From positions 43,506,786-43,570,785 of the forward strand of contig NC_031773.1 in assembly GCF_001522545.3 (NCBI RefSeq): a DNA stretch of 64,000 nt, in the 5' to 3' direction. Below, piece after piece: positions 1 through 14,814 of the stretch. Below the pieces are notes generated by a model that made no database searches, was not told where the DNA came from, and worked only from the letters and a program-made list of their open reading frames with translations. Both the position numbers and the translations under genes were made by a program. Numbering within the stretch: position 1 is the first letter of the stretch; each line of letters starts with the position of its first letter. The stretch is from Parus major. Its lineage: Eukaryota > Chordata > Aves > Passeriformes > Paridae.

Positions 1-3000
1 CAACAAGTTCTCTCACCAACAAAGAGGGAAAACAACAGAGATTTGATCTACATTTCAAGACAGTAAATGGGTATTGGGCTGTCTAATTACTAGATCAAAA
101 GCCCACACATTCACATGATGCATAACACCAGAGTTTTCCAGCTTTTCTGTATGAATTTGTTCAAAACACTAAGTGTAACTCTGATTCAAACCTACAGTGA
201 ACAGAGGACCAACTGTGCTACCACAGCCACCACAAAGCTGAAAAGCAGCATTGTTGCATGTTCTGATCAAGTCAACAGAAGTGTTATTATTTGCTTACAC
301 TTGACCTGGATCAAGTTTTCACCGATGGGTGATTCTGCAGGGAGAGTAATGAACAAATCCACTATTGCTGGAGGTGCAGCTGTGACTGAGGTACAGGAGC
401 CTGCAAAAAGAGAACTGTACTGACAGCTTTCCGGAGTAAAACAGGAACCACAAAACCCTATGGCTGCCTAAGCAGCCTTATTTCACACATCAAAGAAACA
501 AGGATTTGAAAGAAGTCCACTTATAGGCTAACATTCTTATTTTGTTTTTTAAAAGTCTTCCCCCCACCCCCCCGCCGAGTAAAATTTTTCCTTTTTTAAA
601 TTTCTATTTTAACTTAATTATTTTCCCACTGAAGACATGAAAACTCTCATCAACTTCCCTAAGAACCATTAGACCAACCTACCACATTTAAAGCCTTGAT
701 TTAAATTTCATTTGCAAATGGACCTTTTGAAAAGTTCCTATCAGTTCATGAAATTTTATAGTAAAATATGAATTTTTCTGCTTTCCAAATCTTCACTTAC
801 CCATTTTTCAAGTCTTTTCAAGAAAAAAAGAAGTTCAAGAACCACTTCTAAGTTTCAGAACCAAGACCATCTTGAAACTAAGCCTCTGCCTTGCATGAGA
901 ACAAGCACTGTTCATTCAAGATACCATTCTTCTCTTTTACTCAGTGTCATGATTTTTGTTTTTAATTTAACTTTACAAAATTAGTCAGATCTCTATGAAG
1001 CCTCAAGGGGTTGTTCCTTCAGAAACCACTCCTAAGAAGGACATAAAAAACTGTAAGACAAAGTTTGGGCTAGTTCATAGTTGTGAAGTCTTCTTATAAA
1101 AATAATGCAAGAAAGAATAAAAGTGATAACATATCTTCAACCTATTGAAAAATATGTTAATGATCTGCCTCATCTAATTAGTAAATCCTTAAGTGCCTAT
1201 GTCAAGTTTTAATCTTTAAGAGGAAATGGCACACAAGATCTCCAATACTTCAAAGATCTCTGGTTTCCTTTACTGTGCACAGGAAGCCTTAAGTCAATGA
1301 AGTGTTGCTATATTCTAAAAATCATCTGAACATTTAGTCAAAGGAATGATGACTACTGATACCATAGAAATTTATTTCATTCTTCAGAGAGAAAAATATG
1401 TTATGCAAGCTCCAGTTTGGTACTCTCTTCATTTATTCCATCCTCAAAAATGGTGGAAAGCCCAAAAGTGTGATGAAATAAGAAGTCAGGCCATGAGAAA
1501 CTGAAGTAGAGAATAAAGTCTAAAGTTATCAAAGGTCTTCAAAACCCAAAGAGGAATTGTCTTTTATTCAGAAATAAGGTAATACTCAAAACTGTTTTTT
1601 AACGGAATTGTAACTCATCCCCTGCAGGTAAACCAACAACAATTCCTTTCCTTTTCAGAAACATCAAAAATAGAGCTGTGATTTATGAGGATGCCAGCGC
1701 AAAGCTGAAAGCCAACTCTTTCACAGAATAAGAAACACAGGAGTATGCCAACTCCTTACTTACACTGTCTAGGTAAAATTTTCAATGTGTACTCCAAATA
1801 AATTTACTGGTTTTGGCAAATCAGATATATTTTAAAGCAAAGGCATAGCACTTGAAAGTTTTTCTGTTTTAATATCATGTATTCCTTTGCTCTTAAACTG
1901 CTTGCTCTAAAAAATTAATTCCTCTAGTCTGTTTTTAAAACTAGACTTCCTTGCCTGTAAAATTAAAGTACTCCTTTAAACTATGAAGTAGATCCCTAGA
2001 CAGCCATTACTCTGCCATCTGTGTCCAGTCTTCTACCTTAGATGGCCAACTTAAATTTCATGCAGTAGAAACTATTCAAAGTAAAAATACTGAAGTTATT
2101 TCTAATTGTCTTGTATGCTGCAAAACAGCTCCTTAAATCTGAAATAACAAAAAAAGTTCAGAGAAATATATGACTCAGCCAATTTGACAGGAACATTTGA
2201 TATTTTACATAATTTCAGCATTGTCACAATGCATATTTATATCTGGTTTTGAAGCAAGTACAACTAAAATTTCTGATACAATAAGCTACTAACCTGCAAG
2301 GAATTTTTGTTTGAATCCATAAAATATTTATATACATATGAATACATTAACAGTTGTACAACAGTACACTGCTTAAACATACATATTAATAGAGGAATTG
2401 ATTTCTTGGAAGCAAGATTGATTCTTCTTGACTGTGAAAAGTAATATACTACAGCAAAGGGCTATATGGCCATCACTGATGATTTTTCAGTTTATTTTCT
2501 CAATGCTTCACATTTTACAAAACTATTTTAACTTCAACAAATGAACAACAAGACTACTTGGAAATAAATGCATTATTATTGAAGATGCAGTTATTTGAAG
2601 CATTTGCAGTATTTTATCATAATATATATGAACAGGTATGGCTAAACAATAGATGGAAAAAATATAGAGCAGTGTAGACACATTAACCAGCTACTTCATC
2701 CCTGGAAGTGAACAGTCTCATCTTGCCACAAATGGATAAATTTAACAAGAAAAATATTAATATGAAAAAAAATTGTAACTTCACTGTGCTTGCATGCCCA
2801 CTGTTGAAAAGTATACTGTCAAAACCAGTACTTCTGGAAAGAAAATAATGTAAACAATCTATCTATAAACTCATCTTAGAAGAAGGATTTGCTCTGGATA
2901 AATGTATGTATCAGTCCTCAGTTTCCTGTAGGGATTATTTAAATCATCCAGTAGACAAATTGGGATTTCACTGCTAGGATTTAAGTTTTCAAGGAACCGC

Positions 3001-3269
3001 AACATGAAACATGTTACAGATCAAAATCAAAGAACGGTATAAAGTGGTCAAGAAGTCAACAATACAAAAACATTCCCATTTTTCCTGACAATTTTCACGA
3101 TTGCTTACCTAGCTATACATTCAGTTACTAGCCTGTCATCAAAGCATAAACTATAAATACTCTTTTAGAATCCATTTTTTCCATCTTTCCCCCCATTATC
3201 TAGTCTATGATTATTTTATCTTTTTCAATGGCATCAACAAATATTACAGCCATATTTAGAATTACAGAA
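1..3269. other. AT-rich sequence, presumed CDK17 intron 1
   Basis: No coding exon, RNA gene or recognisable repeat is seen. There is a C-rich run near 559-576. I looked on the - strand for the CDK17 start-codon exon and did not find it. Confidence 0.55.
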
Positions 3270-3890
3270 CAGGTCATTCTGTGATTCTATGAATCTTAGA
3301 ATCGTTTGGGTTGGAAAAGATCTTAAAAATCATCTAGTTCCAACTCCTCTGCCAAAGGAAGGGATACCTTTCACTAGACCATGCTGCTCAAAGCCCTATC
3401 CAGCCTGACCTCGAATGCTTCTAGGAAAGGGGCATTCACAGCTGCTCTGGGCAACCTGTTCCAGTACCTCACCATCCTCACAGCAGATAATTTCATCCTA
3501 GTATCTCATCTAAAACTAATCTCAATTTTAATTCATTCCCCCTTGACCTTTCACTACACGCCCCTGGAAACATCTCTCCATCTTTCTAACTGAATCCCTT
3601 CAGGTACTGGAAGGCTGCAATCAGGTTGTCTCACAACCTCTTTTCCAGACTGAACAATCCCAATTCTCTCAGCCTTTCCTCACAGGAGAGGTGCTCCATC
3701 CCTCTGATCATCTTGGTGTCCCTTCTCTGGACTCTCTCCAGCAGGTCCATGTCCTTCCTGTGCTGGGACCCCAGAGCTGATGCAGCCCGGCAGGTGGGGT
3801 GTGAGCAGAGCAGAGGGGCAGAATCCCCTCCCTCACCCTGCTGGCTGCACTGCTTTGGATGCAGCCCAGGACACAGCTGAACTTCACATC
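3270..3890 (-). mobile_element. 5'-truncated CR1 LINE copy
   Basis: On the - strand the upstream part (about 3,785 to 3,631) encodes the end of CR1 ORF2: [19 protein letters not shown] and, a few residues on, [16 protein letters not shown]. It is followed by the typical CR1 3' region. On the + strand this region includes TTTGGGTTGGAAAAGATC, CATCTAGTTCCAACTCC, GGGCAACCTGTTCCAGTACC and TTCAGGTACTGGAAGGC. The 5' part of the element is missing, as in most CR1 copies. It has scattered base changes and is dead. Confidence 0.95.
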
Positions 3891-6800
3891 TTGCTATTAT
3901 AACAACAGAAGAAAGTAAATGCATTTTACAGGTGCTCCTAGTCTGATCCAGATTCCATTATAATGGACACCACTCAGAGAAGCATTTTCAGAATCCTGAG
4001 TATGCCTTCAAGGTAGTGAAGTTTTTTTGCAGGTTCATCTTTTCTCTCCTTTTTTTCTTATTTTAATAAAAGCATCAAAACCAGGAAGTTGTGAAAGCTC
4101 TTGAAAATTGCATTCAAGTTGAATCTGGCTATGAAGTAAAAACTACAACAAACCCCCCCAGTGAATAACCCTCCAACCTTTCAAGTAAAATGAAAAAAGA
4201 ACATTGACAATGGATTTAGTCTCTCAGCCTTCCATGATCTCTACAGAAAAATTCTCATGCTTAAGATGACAGTCTTGTTTTTTTAACTGCATCTGTTTAC
4301 AAGACCATGAGTGCCATTACAAAATCCACACCACTAAGACAGCATCATTTAAAAATACCCTCCTTATGTAAGAGTACTTTAATATGCATTTCTGCTGTTT
4401 AGCTTACTCTTCCTTGTGTGTCAAAGCTTATTTCTGATTGCACTAGATAGGCGAGGGATTAAGTTCTCCTGAACTGCTGAAGGTAACCTTTCTGGATATA
4501 AAGAAATAGATTTAATGAAATAAGAAAAGCTAGAATAAAGATCTGAAATAAAAAGAACAAAACACTAATCTGTGAGAGGCTCTTACTGAAAGCAACAGAA
4601 ATTAACTACTCTTTCTCTAAGGCTCAAATCCTGACAAATATTTTTACAATTTCTCCCCCCTCTTTAGCTTTGATTTTAAAAATTCCCACTTTCATGCTAG
4701 AATAGCTTGTTTAAATATCAGCTATAAATTTTTATTAGAAATAAAAGTAACCAAAATAGCACCCTTACAAATGAAAAACTGCCAATAAATGGGAAGAATT
4801 TCACAGATCTATTTTTAACACTGAGAGATGCTGAGCGAATTACGTAGGAAATCTTACCCTTTTCAGGATACGTAGGAAACACGTAAGAAATCATATCATT
4901 TTTCTGAAGTTCCCAAACTTGAGTCCAGTAAGTTATTGCAAAAAAGAACTGAAGAAATTAACAGGGATCATAGCAAAGATATACACAATCAAATTATTTT
5001 GAAAAATAAAGATCACATTTGATTTAGTTTTGCTGGTAAAAATCTGTAACTTGCAAATCTAACAGACTATAATTTAGCAAATCTGAAATAGTCAATCAAT
5101 TTATCAACCCTCAAAATATTCAGCCAAAGTACTGATTCCCAAGAATCAATAATTATCATACAGACTGGAAAAACAACAGAAATGTGTTAACATTTCACCT
5201 CATCCTTAAAAATATAAGGAGTTTTCTGAATCTAAATAAATTGAAAAAAAAAATCCAAAAGAATACTTTTTCTTCCCTCTCTATTTTTGGTATTATTTGT
5301 CTTTTCTATATAAACTTACATCTAAATCTTGCCATTAGACTGCCAATATGAAAGTCAACTAAAGCTAAAAGCCATTATGCTTGTGGACTGTTGGCTAGAG
5401 AAAAACAAAAAAACCAATCTAACAAATAAATAAAGAAGAAAAAGGCAAAAATGGCTTCCAACTACCTGGCTTTCCAGATTTGGGGGTGGGGGTGGAGAAG
5501 GAAAAATAAAAACCCAAAAAACAAAGGCTTGGTTTACAGGCAAGAAGTTGTAAGCAATTTTCTCATTCAGTAGTATCAGCAATGCCACACTACCTGTCTT
5601 TTAACATAACTCTTACCAATGATTCAAATGGAGATCCTGACCACTGAAGCTCATACACTTCCCTAATAAGTTTGTTTTAAGCTGTCTACCCCCACAAGAA
5701 AAACCTTACTAGCATAACAACAGTGGAGAGAAAGGTTTATCTAAAGGATTGCCAAAAATTGCACCCCATGTAACATTTTGATACTGCACATTTCAGGACT
5801 GACAGTGGAGTATTTTCATTTTAGATCTGAAAACTTGTAATATGATAGCTGGTGATGACAATCCAACAAAATACACAGTTTTCAAACAAGCTCTTGCTTT
5901 GCATAGCCTCAGCAAACATGTCAACTTCAGCATGACATGGGCTATTTTTATTGTATTTAGACTGTACTTCAAATGGTACAACAAGTTGTTGAGGTGAGGG
6001 GGAAATAACCATTCATTGACCACTTGCTGTCACAGATAATGAAACAGATTAACTGTTGGAAAAAAAAATAAATAATCAGAATCCAGTCTCCAAATGTTGA
6101 AGTTAAATGGAACATTGAAAAGTGAAAGGTTTTTAAACCTGCAGGGAATAAAAAAACTTCAAGTCATGGAGGGAGACAACTGGTCTTCCTATCAGACTTC
6201 ATAGAAAGTTTTATAACGTTTTCTGCAACCACTTCCAATGAAAGGCTTCTGCCAGTAGCAGTGAGCACAATAACTGCTCTATAGCCAGCTCAGGTATCAC
6301 TGCTGCAGGACTGCAGTACACAGAAGATAATGAAAAAGATACGCAATCCACCACAAAATATTTCCCCTCATGCTTTTGTTTAAATTGTTGCCACCTATAC
6401 TGCCCTCACAATTATGCTGAGGCACAAATAGAATTGCAAGTTTTTACAGTTTCAGATTTTACTGAGTTTTTAAGTGCCTTAGCCTCTTCAGTGAAGCAAC
6501 CAAGGTACCATGTGCTTCAGAACTGCAGGTAGTTTTCCATTCTACTTTAATCAAATGTATAACATCAATACATGCAAGTACCCTCTGCCCAGCAACATAG
6601 GTGTTGCCTGGTCCCCTGAAAAAGAGTAATTTTCTCACCTAAAGAAAGAACTGCAGTTTTACAGAATCAGTGATTAATCTGGCCTATTTCTTCTCACATT
6701 TATTTTGATTTTAGCTTCTATCACTTTCTAATTTTCTCTTTTTTCCTTGGGTGTAGGAGGAAATCCTACCCTCTGCTGACAAAAGAGATAGTAGGATGTA

Positions 6801-9800
6801 GCCATTACTCATGAACTAACAAGAGAAGCTCCTCTTTATAAAGCAAGAATTTGAGAGAACCTCACTAAGGAGAAATACACACACTTTGCTTTAGTGGCAG
6901 AAGGGATGAAAATACATTTTGGACTCCCTATGAGATGTAACTACATTGTCAACAATACCTCTGCCATCACACATCTCACATGCTGGAAATCTGGTTAAGA
7001 AAGCACAAATGCTGTACATGTATTCAGAGCCTGTTTCCTAGACTCATCCCAATTAGTGCTTTCCCTTCTGTTTCCTATCCCTTGAATAAAAACATTGGGA
7101 AAGATCCAAATAATGACATTTTGACAGCATAAAAGCAAAGACGGTCAAACACTACCAAAGCAAATCTGAAACAAACCAAGCATAGAGGGACCTCTTTTCC
7201 CAGCACCTAATTCCTCATTATATGCTTCCATGAACTTTAATCAGGTCCTTGTAAAAAACATAGCATGATTCCCACATACAACATAAATTCTGTAGATACA
7301 GATCAATTATCTTCCCAAGAATTAATCTATACCTGTAACAAGCTTGAAGAACTTCATTAAGTATGAGAGACTAAGGAAAAAAATACTGAACCTGCAAATA
7401 CAACTACAAGCAGCTTGCAGATCTCAGATGCATGCAGAGGACAGCACTCATGCACACACATTTATACTGCAGCTGATAAAACTATGCCTGAAGAGCAACT
7501 TCCCTCTTTAACAAAGAACAATTAACAAAGTCACACAGTTAACTTCTGAAGGGAAGTAACTAAACATAGAACTATCTTATAACCTGACAGAAAAAGCTTT
7601 AAGCTTTGGAATAAAAAAAAAAATTAAAAAAATTAGCTATTTGTCTCAAATTAGACATCAAGAGGAAAATAAATGGGGAGTTCACATGCTGAATGTCAGT
7701 GACAGAATCAGGATACCCTAGGAATAAGACTGACTGACCTGTATGAGATGCCCTTTCCCCCACATCCATCATCCAACTTCTTTACCACTCTAACAAGACT
7801 TTAAAATAAAAACCTCTATAATTCTATCAAAGAATCTCCCCTCTACAGGGTTAACACTATTAACATTGATTAGTTATTGAAATATAAATTTATCACTAAA
7901 TTTGCATTTTAAATATTCAGATCTGATTTACAAAGTAAAGTTATGACAAACTCTTTTTAAGCTTATTCTTGCTACATATACTGCCACATGCTGTGAAAAT
8001 CTCTTACAACAGAGTTACACAAACCAGGTATCCTGCTTCTCTGCACACCAGATTAGCTCTTGCTTACTACTGAAATATGACAGAGTTATAAACAAGTACA
8101 AAACTCAAGCAGAAAATACTTCTAGTTGATTAGAACTTCCAATATAAAGAAAATTAACCTAATAAAGGCTCATGAGTATCCCTGCAAGATGGTGTAAAAT
8201 ACCAAAATGCAATAGTAAATTTTCATTTGGTAGACTTGAGATAAAAACCCCCAATCCAAAGATTGATGAAATATGCTATACACATGTGGCATCCCACTGC
8301 AGTTAGCATATGCAGAGACCAAGAAAACTTTGTAAGCCAAACCCGAGGACTTATAAGCACTTAAAATATCTTGTATCAACCCTTTGAAATAAATGTTACT
8401 GTATTTCCTCAACAGTTATACAGAACAAATTGAACATAAAACAAAAAAAAGGATGGCAAAGAATTGAAACAGACATTGCCTGTCATATCTACTAGCTTGA
8501 CACCTAAAGCTAAACTTTCTGTTCTCAGGTGTAAACAAACAAATCCAGCTTAAATACCATGCTGAACCCCTTGTACTTCACAATAAAATAAAAGCAGGGA
8601 TAGGGATCAGAGTCTGCTACTATCAGAACATTATTACTTTATCTACATCTCAATAAGCTTCTGAAGCTTAATTTCTTGTGCAGTTCATGGTTTACAAACC
8701 TTCAGCAAAAATTCTCATTGATCTATTTCCTTAAGACAGTACAATAAGTCCAAAAAAAAGCTTGTTTTGATATGACTTAAAGGATTGACAGAGTTTGTTT
8801 CACAATTTATTATGATAATTGAGAAATGGTTCAAAACAATTTAATTATGTATTACACTAGCTGACATTTATTAAAACAAGATGAGGTTATGCATGAGGTG
8901 TAAGAGTAGAATTAGTAAGGCTTGTAAGGAACAGGTTTTCACTTCATTTCTGACCAGAGTCAAGCATCATCTATGAGAACTGCCTAATTTAATCAGCAAG
9001 TCAACTAAAAGACCTAAGGATCTCCCTTTGTTCTGTAGTACACTACATGCACTTGGCAAAGCATCTTGGAGGACAAACTGAAAACGTGCCATTTTTTGGA
9101 ATGCATAGGTCTGATGAATAGCAGTCTGACACATTAGTGCTTAGATCCATGAGCATACACAGGAAAGAGCTTTGCAGCAAATAATTCATATAACAAAATG
9201 GGATGACTAAACATGAACTCTTCTAAATGTCATTAATTTCAACTCCCACTCAGAGAGAAAACCACAACATATTTACCATGCCGTGTTACCTCCCCCTATC
9301 ATGGAAGTCCTTTGAAGTCTGCAGGGGAGGAAAGCTGTCCTAGACCATCAGGTGATGGAAAAGGCCATCACTACTTTACCTTCATGACCACCACATTGAT
9401 AGAAAACATGGTGCGGGGACAAGGCTAAAGCAAGTTATTTTCAACCTCATGTAGAGTGCAGTAGGGGAAAAAAAGAATTTATTCAAGTTGGTTCAGCTTC
9501 AGTTTCTTTTACTAAGAAACAAAGACATGCATACTCTTATCCAGGTTTTATAAATAAAGACATTTACCAGCATCTAGAACATTGAATCAGTTTTAATGCT
9601 GTATCTGTAGAACAGCAGGGGGATAATACCAGGTAAAAATCAGCCACATTTTTGTGCCTCACATTACAGCTTTATGAACTAAAGCCAGAAGTCAGAGTAA
9701 CACAGATTTGCTATCTTTCATATAGACAGGTAGAGTTAACTAATAAAGTTTTTAATCACAATGGGATCCCATCCATATCAGTACATAACCTAGTCAGGAC

Positions 9801-12524
9801 ATTTAGAGGTAACAGCAAATACGTATTTACTTCAAAGCTTTTCTACTCTTAAACCACACTTTTTTTTTATCCTTAAAACAAGTACAGCTCAAACAGGTGA
9901 ATACCTTGCAAATGAATTTTTGTTCTCCTGCAGCTCACCCTATTCTCAATCTCATCTCTTTCCTAGACATCTCTTTACATCAGTGCCAACATTAAATTTT
10001 AACTGAGTATATGTCTGCCAGTTAGGAAGACCAAATGATCAAGTTAGTGAGAATACAGAAAGGAACAAGAACTCAGCAATTCACCAGGTATCACTAGTTG
10101 AAAGAAAAGGATTAAAGCAACAATTTAAGATGCTTTTCCGAGCTTTAAAGTAGCAAGCTAGTTTTATCATTTAAAAATGCACCCGCTAGAGGCACAGAAG
10201 AGAAGCCCTGGTGGCCACATCACTCTCCATGGCACCGTCAGGCTAAGGAGAGCCCAGTCCCAACATGGCCTGACTCAGTCAGTCTCATACCCTCCAGGAC
10301 TGGAATGTCACTTCCAGTACTCCTACAGAGGCATGACCTCTTGTGATAAAGACTCAAACTCTGGCTTTAATTCAGATTATTTATGTTGATCTGACTGTAT
10401 AAATAAAAACACCTAGAAGACATTGCTATTTTCCTAAACAATCCTAAATTAAACTGCATCATTTTGTTAAACAGTGCATCACATGCTTCAGATCAGGTTA
10501 ATTTTAGCATTGTTCACCATTTCATACCAAGAAAGTTCACTTCCCCCTTTAAAATAAACAATTAACTTTGAATTACAACCAAAAGCTGTTTGAAAGCAAC
10601 TTTCTCTTTATCCCAACTAGATGATTAATACTGCTGTTTTGAGACTGGCTATCTAAATTTGAGACATCAATTTCTTTCAGAAAAGAACAGTGTTTTTAAT
10701 TTATTTAGTGCTTGTATTAAAATTCTACTTTAGCATGACAAAGACTTTTTCTTTATTCACACAGCAGGTAATTTCAAAAAGTGGTCCATGCAGCTGAGAA
10801 TGTAAACATAGAGATATTGCTGATGACAGCATTTAGGTCTTAGGAGAATTCATTTACTCTCTCAAGTGCTGCTAGACAATTCTGGGTAATGAGCAGTGAA
10901 AATACTGAATGAAGTATTTATGATTTACACAATATAAATCATATTCTGATATGCCAGACATGCATTTATAACATGCCCAACACACATTAACTAATCATGA
11001 AGTGTGCAACAAAAGTAACTGCAGAAAGTGCTGACAGAACATGCTCTTGCATGTGTGAAGAATATGTGGTTGCCTTTCTTTACATCTCATTTGCTACATA
11101 TAAATTTCACCCAGGCATAGAACTGCAATTTTAAACCTCCTCCTCTCAATATACAGGAAAGTTTCACTAAGGAAATACCTGAAATTTTCCTTGCACCTTT
11201 CAAGTAAGAACACTTCCAAATACATCATAAATAAGATCTTAAGTAGTCCAAAATCCAAAAATAGGTCACATTTAGTGGAGATACTTTCAGACTCCTTAAG
11301 CAAAACAAAGGCCTACTAATGCTTACTATACTGTTAAATACCTCCTGTTTTCTACAAGGTCAGAATCTCCTATCCATCTACCTTTCTCTTTTCTATTAAT
11401 TTAATTACTTTTTAGTATGGCGTATCTCCTCCTTTTACTTGTTTCAAGTTAACAGTTAGATAGCTCACCATTTAGAAAACAAAATTCAAGATCAAACCCT
11501 CTTCCATGTAATAGATAGACTGTCCCTAAGTAGCACTTTGAAATTGTCACAGAATTAAGTAATTCTACATGGCGATCTTGTACGGTTTTCACACATAGCT
11601 TTCCCTTATCAGAAGCTCTAAGTTTCCATCTTTATTACAACAGTACAAATTTGTACAGCTAATCTCATGGAATCATTTAAGTAAACAGATTTCTACACAA
11701 CATATGTAGTAAAACCCAGAAAAGAGTAAGGAAAGCCTGGGCGAACAACCTCCAGTAATACAATTCTGGATGAATGCACAGAACACCATGCCCAACCTGA
11801 AAAGCTCTTTTGGTCCTGGTTATGCATTCCTTCCCCCATTTCTGACACCTTCTGTCCTCTCTGCTACCCAAGAAAACCCAACTGCTAACCCTAAGGTTTG
11901 GTTCAAAAATGCAACAGAGCTACTCATCCAAAGAGGACAAAGGGACATTATTAAAAATAAAGCTGTATCTCTATGCTGTAAAACAGTGCGGCTTTTCTGT
12001 ATTTCACACTGCTTAATCAAAAAGTTTCCTAGACTTTCCAATAAAGAGCCACGATAAATCAATCCAACTGGAATATTACTACCTAGCAGAAAAAGCAAGA
12101 CCTGTGCACATTCTGGAAAGAGTTTAACAGGAGTTAAACAAGATGAAAAGACCATCATAAATGTCTCCCACTTCTGCACAAAACAGAACATGTTATTTTT
12201 CCAAAGCCTCTTATGATCACAGAGAGGCAAACATTCATAAACTAGAACGTAGCTCAAACAACACAGCAAAATACCACAAAAACCCTTAGAAGAATATTAA
12301 TCCATGCAGTTTTCTTTATCCCTTTCGAACCTTTGAACACAAGAAAAAAAAATAAATCTATTACATCATAAGGATCCACCAACAGTTAAATATATTACCT
12401 TTGGGGAGTGGCGCTTCTCATAAAAGTGACTATACAGAAAAGGAATTTTCTCTGTCAACAATTTTACTTCCTGTGCTTTATCAGACGTTTCAGGCTTTTT
12501 TCCTTCTTCAGTGACAAAGACCTT
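3891..12524. other. AT-rich sequence, presumed CDK17 intron 1
   Basis: Nothing supportable was found on either strand: no exon with family similarity, no tRNA-like fold and no long repeat. A locally GC-richer patch at about 10,180-10,380 has an open frame of 70 codons that I do not recognise. Confidence 0.55.
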
Positions 12525-12540
12525 GGGGGGGGGGGGGGGG
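12525..12540 (+). repeat. G16 homopolymer
   Basis: Sixteen consecutive G on the + strand (C16 in the presumed CDK17 transcript). Runs of this length are often mis-sized in assemblies. Confidence 0.95.
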
Positions 12541-14795
12541 ACGTTTAACAACCTACTATTGGAAGCCTTGCATATAAAATGTAGTTAGAAAACATTCCCT
12601 ATATAGGACAGTTAACGGGGCTGTTTTCCAAGTCTGTGTTTCAGATCTGGCTGGAAGCAGTGAGGTTACATACTATGTTAGCTTGGTATGAGATATGACT
12701 GGAAAAGGCCCCACGCAATTAACTACATTGAGACATAAAGCATTAAAGTAGATTAAATAATCCAGGTTAGATTCACCTACATTGGTATAAACAGACTGAG
12801 AGCAAGATAACATCTAGCCATAGAAACAGGAAAAGCTAGGCCACTCTTTTAGTATAAAGGTGGCTTAGCAGTATTTTATAGATACACTGTCTTTGCCTCT
12901 CCTGCAGTTTTTTCTTAGAAATATTTACTAGAATCTATGTCACTAGGTTTTCAGATGCTGTCAGGATATTATGGGTATAAATGTTAATTTCTATTAACAT
13001 GTCTGTGCAGACAACTCCACTAAGGCTGATTTTCAAAGCATCCTCAGCACCTATAACCTTAAAATCAGCATCTTAAAGAAGTCTCAAACAACCCAAAATT
13101 GGCATAATCCACCCCTACGTACTTTTTAAGCTAGTGATACACTACTTTTCATGAGAACTGACCAATACCACTACACAAAACCTGTTGCAGTTATATTTTG
13201 AAATATCTTCAACAATTTATCTAACTAGCATAGTTTGGTTGGCAAACAATGTCAACCAATCCAAGGAAATCATTCTCAAAATTTAAGTAGAAGAGAGATT
13301 TCACATCCTATCTTTCAAGTAAAAATACAGAACAAACAATGAACTCTGAACTAAAATACAATTCCAGTTACCAAAAGCAGATATGACAATCCAATCATGT
13401 AAATATGTAAATTCACCATTAACTTCATGAAGTATAACCTCATTAAGAAGTCAAGAATGAACATCACCTGCAGGTGTAAGATATGCTCAAATCTTCACTT
13501 GTCTTACTTCATCACAGAGCACATATATTCAAAGAACAAAATTATTCTACTACAAAAAAACAGATCATTTTTATTTGTCCTTGCAATCCTAGTTTCTGAA
13601 ATTGCCAGAAGACACAACATGGACACAGTTCTTCAGGAACCTATTTCAATATTAAAATATACTATCACTACTACTCACATGACTAGAATTTTAAAATGCT
13701 AAATACTCACAAGCAGAAGTGATGAATAAAGAAAAATATGCATGTTTCATTGCTTACATATTGAAAGACCAAAATGCATAAATGAGGGAGGTGGAAGGGA
13801 GTGGGAATTGACACTCATCATCTTTAGGCACCTGAGGCACTTATGAGAAAATTTCACAGCAGTGCTGGAGACACTTTACACTTTCCCAACACCAGTAAGG
13901 AAATGCTTGCCTCCATCCCCCAGCCAGACTCTCTCTTCCTTCTTCACCATCAACTTTGTAATGCAGACAGGTGTGCAAATCTTCTCAGTTTACTGATGCA
14001 ACAGAAATTATTTGGAAATAAGTGCTTAATTCAACTCCAAGTGTAATGCTGTAATACAAGAACAATGGTTCTCATGGGCTCCCTCCATGGTAAATGTAGA
14101 AAGAGAGGTGGATCTGTAATAAGATCTTTGAATTACCCTCTGAACTTATTTCTCTCCACTGGTTACAGATACATGTATTTTAAAAATAAGGCACAATGCA
14201 AATCAGTCAATCTGGGATAATTCATATTTTAGATGTGAATAATTTATTTACTGAAATAAATTTCAGGCTCTATCTACCCACTGCTAGAAACAGATGATTA
14301 AGAAGAATATAGGTATTTTGTTAGATGCAGCTACAGGTGAAAATGATCACTGGCTATCTATCCATGCCCAAATTAACTTTTAACAGTGAGATACAACTAA
14401 TGACTTAAATCCTTCAACTAATGTCTACTTCTTCCACTACCAGAAATATTCACAAATACTAGGAAGCCAAAACTCCTATTATGTAAGACCACCACAAACA
14501 ATATAAAAAAAGGAAAAAGTCCCTTTAAAGAAAGCAAGTTCAGAACACTTGATTAACAGCACTGAACATTTTATATTTTAGACACAAACCATACTCAAAC
14601 ACATTTTAAAATACTAAGTATTGGTAACTAAGCTGACTAACAAAGCATATAAAATCCATATCTTCAGAGTTCATAATCTGCTTTGTACTGCTTCTAAAAT
14701 ACTAAAATTGCATACTTCAAGAAAAAAGGCATATAACTACTGAAGAAACTAGTTACTATACACCATTATGTTTCTCTTGTGCAGCCCACAAGGGG

Positions 14796-14814
14796 AAAAA
14801 AAAAAAAAAAAAAA
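14796..14814 (+). repeat. A19 homopolymer
   Basis: Nineteen A on the + strand follow AGGGG. The sequence before it shows no recognisable retroposed body, so I do not read it as a poly(A) tail. Confidence 0.95.

Noticed and set aside
10177..10389. 70-codon frame in a GC-richer patch, considered as a CDK17 exon or processed pseudogene
   Set aside because: It is on the wrong strand for CDK17 and shows no similarity that I can name.
11820..12269. 149-codon open frame on the - strand
   Set aside because: Composition is hydrophobic and irregular, no family is recognised, and it lies in AT-rich presumed intron without splice or promoter context. It is treated as chance.
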